A stretch of DNA of 64,000 nt from contig NZ_JAATWC010000007.1 of assembly GCF_012979235.1 (NCBI RefSeq), positions 62,001 to 126,000 of the forward strand, in the 5' to 3' direction. A model generated the notes under the pieces. It was not told the DNA's origin. It did not search any database and saw only the letters and a list, made by a program, of their open reading frames with translations. Source of the stretch: Dissulfurirhabdus thermomarina. Lineage in GTDB: Bacteria > Desulfobacterota > Dissulfuribacteria > Dissulfuribacterales > Dissulfurirhabdaceae. The position numbers were made by a program, and so were the translations under genes. Positions 62,727-64,000 of this stretch are shown piece after piece (the stretch's first letter is position 1; each line of letters opens with the position of its first letter).

Positions 62727-63329
62727 CTAGGCGCGGCGCCGGGCCTCGAGGGCCTTCTGGAGGGTCTGGCGGTCGGCGTACTTGATGTCCATGCCCATGG
62801 GGATGCCGCAGGCGATCCGCGTGGCCTCCACCCCCATCTCCCGGAGGAGGTCGGCGATGTAGCCCGCCGTGGCCTCGCCCGCCACCGTGGGGCTGGTGGC
62901 GAGGATCACCTCCCGAACGCCTTCCGCCCGCACCCGCTCCAAGAGTTCCCGGATCTTGAGCTGGTCCGGGCCCACCCCGTCCATGGGCGCGAGCACGCCG
63001 TGGAGGACGTGGTAGCGGCCGCGGAAGGCCCCGGCCTTCTCCACGGCGAGAAGATCCCCCGGGTCTTCCACCACGCAGAGGCGCGTGGTGTCGCGCCGGG
63101 GATCCGCGCAGACCGGGCAGGGGTCCGACTCGGAAAAGGTCTGGCACCGGGAGCAGAGCCGGATCCGGTCGTGGAGTTCCCCCACCGCCCGGGCCAGCTC
63201 CCGGGCCTGGGCCCTGGGCCAGCGCAGCACCTGGAGCGCCATGCGCGTGGCGGTCTTCTCCCCCACCCCGGGGAGCCGGGTGAGGGCCTGGACCAGCCGG
63301 GCCAGGGCCGGGGGGAGGGCGGCGGCCAT
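62727..63329 (-). CDS. recR: Recombination mediator RecR
   Basis: RecR works with RecF and RecO to load RecA at gaps. The 200-residue product has the HhH region LTRLPGVGEKTATRMALQVL, the Cys4 zinc site CSRCQTFSESDPCPVC, and the Toprim domain (VVEDPGDLLAVE, ILATSPTVAGEATAGYI, IACGIPMGMDIKYAD). Length is normal. It starts 4 bp after ybaB in the conserved dnaX-ybaB-recR order. Confidence 0.97.
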   Translation of the reverse strand: MAAALPPALARLVQALTRLPGVGEKTATRMALQVLRWPRAQARELARAVGELHDRIRLCSRCQTFSESDPCPVCADPRRDTTRLCVVEDPGDLLAVEKAGAFRGRYHVLHGVLAPMDGVGPDQLKIRELLERVRAEGVREVILATSPTVAGEATAGYIADLLREMGVEATRIACGIPMGMDIKYADRQTLQKALEARRRA

Positions 63330-63333
63330 GGGC

Positions 63334-63648
63334 TCAGGCCAGCCCCGGGATCCCGAGGCCGCCGGTGAGCCTGGCCATCTCGGTCTCCACCATCTGGCGG
63401 GCCCGGCCGAGGGCCTCGTTGACGGCGGCCGTCACCAGGTCCTGGAGCATCTCCACGTCGGCGGGATCCACCACCTCCGGGTCGATGCGGATCGAGACGA
63501 TCTCGGGCTTGCCGTTGGCCACGGCGGTGACCATGCCGCCGCCGGCGGAGGCCTCCACCGTCCGGGCGGCGAGTTCTTCCTGGAGCTGGGCCATCCGGGC
63601 CTGCAGCTGCTGGGCCTGTCGCATCATGGCCTTCATGTTGGGGGGCAT
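63334..63648 (-). CDS. ybaB: YbaB/EbfC nucleoid-associated protein
   Basis: This is a 104-residue DNA-binding dimer of the YbaB/EbfC family: a helical N-terminus MKAMMRQAQQLQARMAQLQE, the GGGMVTAVANGKPEIVSIRI strands, and VEMLQDLVTAAVNEALGRAR. Family members bind DNA as tweezers and affect nucleoid structure and gene expression. The ATG has AAGGAG. It lies 29 bp after dnaX and 4 bp before recR. Confidence 0.96.
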   Translation of the reverse strand: MPPNMKAMMRQAQQLQARMAQLQEELAARTVEASAGGGMVTAVANGKPEIVSIRIDPEVVDPADVEMLQDLVTAAVNEALGRARQMVETEMARLTGGLGIPGLA

Positions 63649-63677
63649 GGGCGGTGACTCCTTTCCGTTCGCGGCGT

Positions 63678-64000
63678 TCAGGGCCGCGGTTTGCCGCCGC
63701 CGAGGGGCTGGACGTCGTCGATCCGGCCGTTGAAGACCCGGAGGGCCTCCCGGACCAGCGGGGCCTCCTTGAGGGCCTGCTGGCGGGTCGCCGCGGCGGG
63801 TTTCCGCCCGCCCGGGGCCGCGGAGCCGTCCACACGGATGGGGACGTCGCGGCCGAAGTGCTCCCGGGCGAGGCGGGCCAGGATCGCCCGGTTCTCGGCA
63901 TCCTGCAGCATGTCCTGGTGGATGGGATGGTTGCAGGTGACCCGGACGCCGCCGGTGGCGGGGTCGACCTCGGCGCATTCGGCGAGGATCGGGGCGAGGC
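63678..64000 (-). CDS. dnaX: DNA polymerase III gamma/tau subunit, 5' part missing
   Basis: Only the last 107 residues or so are in the window. They match the C-terminal domain of a delta-type DnaX (LAPILAECAEVD, DMLQDAENRAILARLAREHFG and EALRVFNGRIDDVQPLGG), followed by the conserved ybaB and recR genes, which supports the call. The ATPase domain and start lie beyond position 64000. The Pro/Ala-rich segment GSAAPGGRKPAAATRQQ is the linker expected of tau. Confidence 0.8.
   Translation of the reverse strand, partial: LAPILAECAEVDPATGGVRVTCNHPIHQDMLQDAENRAILARLAREHFGRDVPIRVDGSAAPGGRKPAAATRQQALKEAPLVREALRVFNGRIDDVQPLGGGKPRP

Overview
The window is one contiguous stretch of a very GC-rich bacterial chromosome with almost no AT-rich DNA except at promoters. 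Genes are packed, run on both strands, and often overlap by 4 bp. Several features point to a Gram-negative, high-GC deltaproteobacterial (Desulfobacterota-like) anaerobe: lpxC and other envelope genes, a DUF342 protein, a bactofilin next to an M23 peptidase, paired PilT-type ATPases, a family II (Mn) pyrophosphatase, a DsrE-family protein, a two-CxxCH cytochrome, many HD-GYP/HDOD/REC proteins, and sigma-54-like promoters. The assignment is inference from gene content; no rRNA or tRNA gene is present to test it. I saw no insertion sequence, prophage, CRISPR array or obvious foreign island.

Left part (1-17.6 kb): argC (cut by the window edge), the rpsI-rplM ribosomal operon, a lytic transglycosylase coupled to an FSA-type transaldolase, a DUF342 protein, ppaC, a TPR protein, a GAF histidine kinase divergent from a small secreted protein, rpe, an aminotransferase, the def-fmt-rsmB translation cluster, a DUF434-like protein, and an exported SOD-like protein with galU and priA.

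Middle (17.7-39.7 kb): a zinc-ribbon protein with two pilus-retraction ATPases, divergent from ftsE-ftsX-envC-ctpA-yibQ-like, which couples division to murein hydrolase control. Then come queF, acs with an isochorismatase-fold hydrolase, an RNB-family RNase, hisB with a lipoprotein, a DsrE protein with ilvD, and an M23 peptidase-bactofilin-rnc-era run. It ends with lpxC, preceded by the most elaborate regulatory region in the window: stacked inverted repeats and a textbook sigma-54 -24/-12 element.

Right part (39.8-64 kb): a signalling block. It contains a substrate-binding protein with a hybrid kinase; a five-gene operon (PAS kinase, REC-PAS, REC with diverged HD-GYP, an orphan tail domain, HDOD); a canonical HD-GYP regulator with an EndoQ-like PHP nuclease ending in a beta-clamp-type motif; and a diguanylate cyclase overlapping a FlhG/MinD-like ATPase. 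This is followed by envelope protein quality control (parvulin lipoprotein, ftsH, HtrA-type protease), a tail-anchored protein with a CCHC knuckle, hisD, a cytochrome, and the dnaX-ybaB-recR operon (dnaX cut by the window edge).

Two themes stand out. Envelope loci (ftsE operon, lpxC) carry sigma-54-like promoters. Three housekeeping genes (rpe, def, ftsH) have a -10 element so close to the ATG that their mRNAs are probably leaderless or nearly so.
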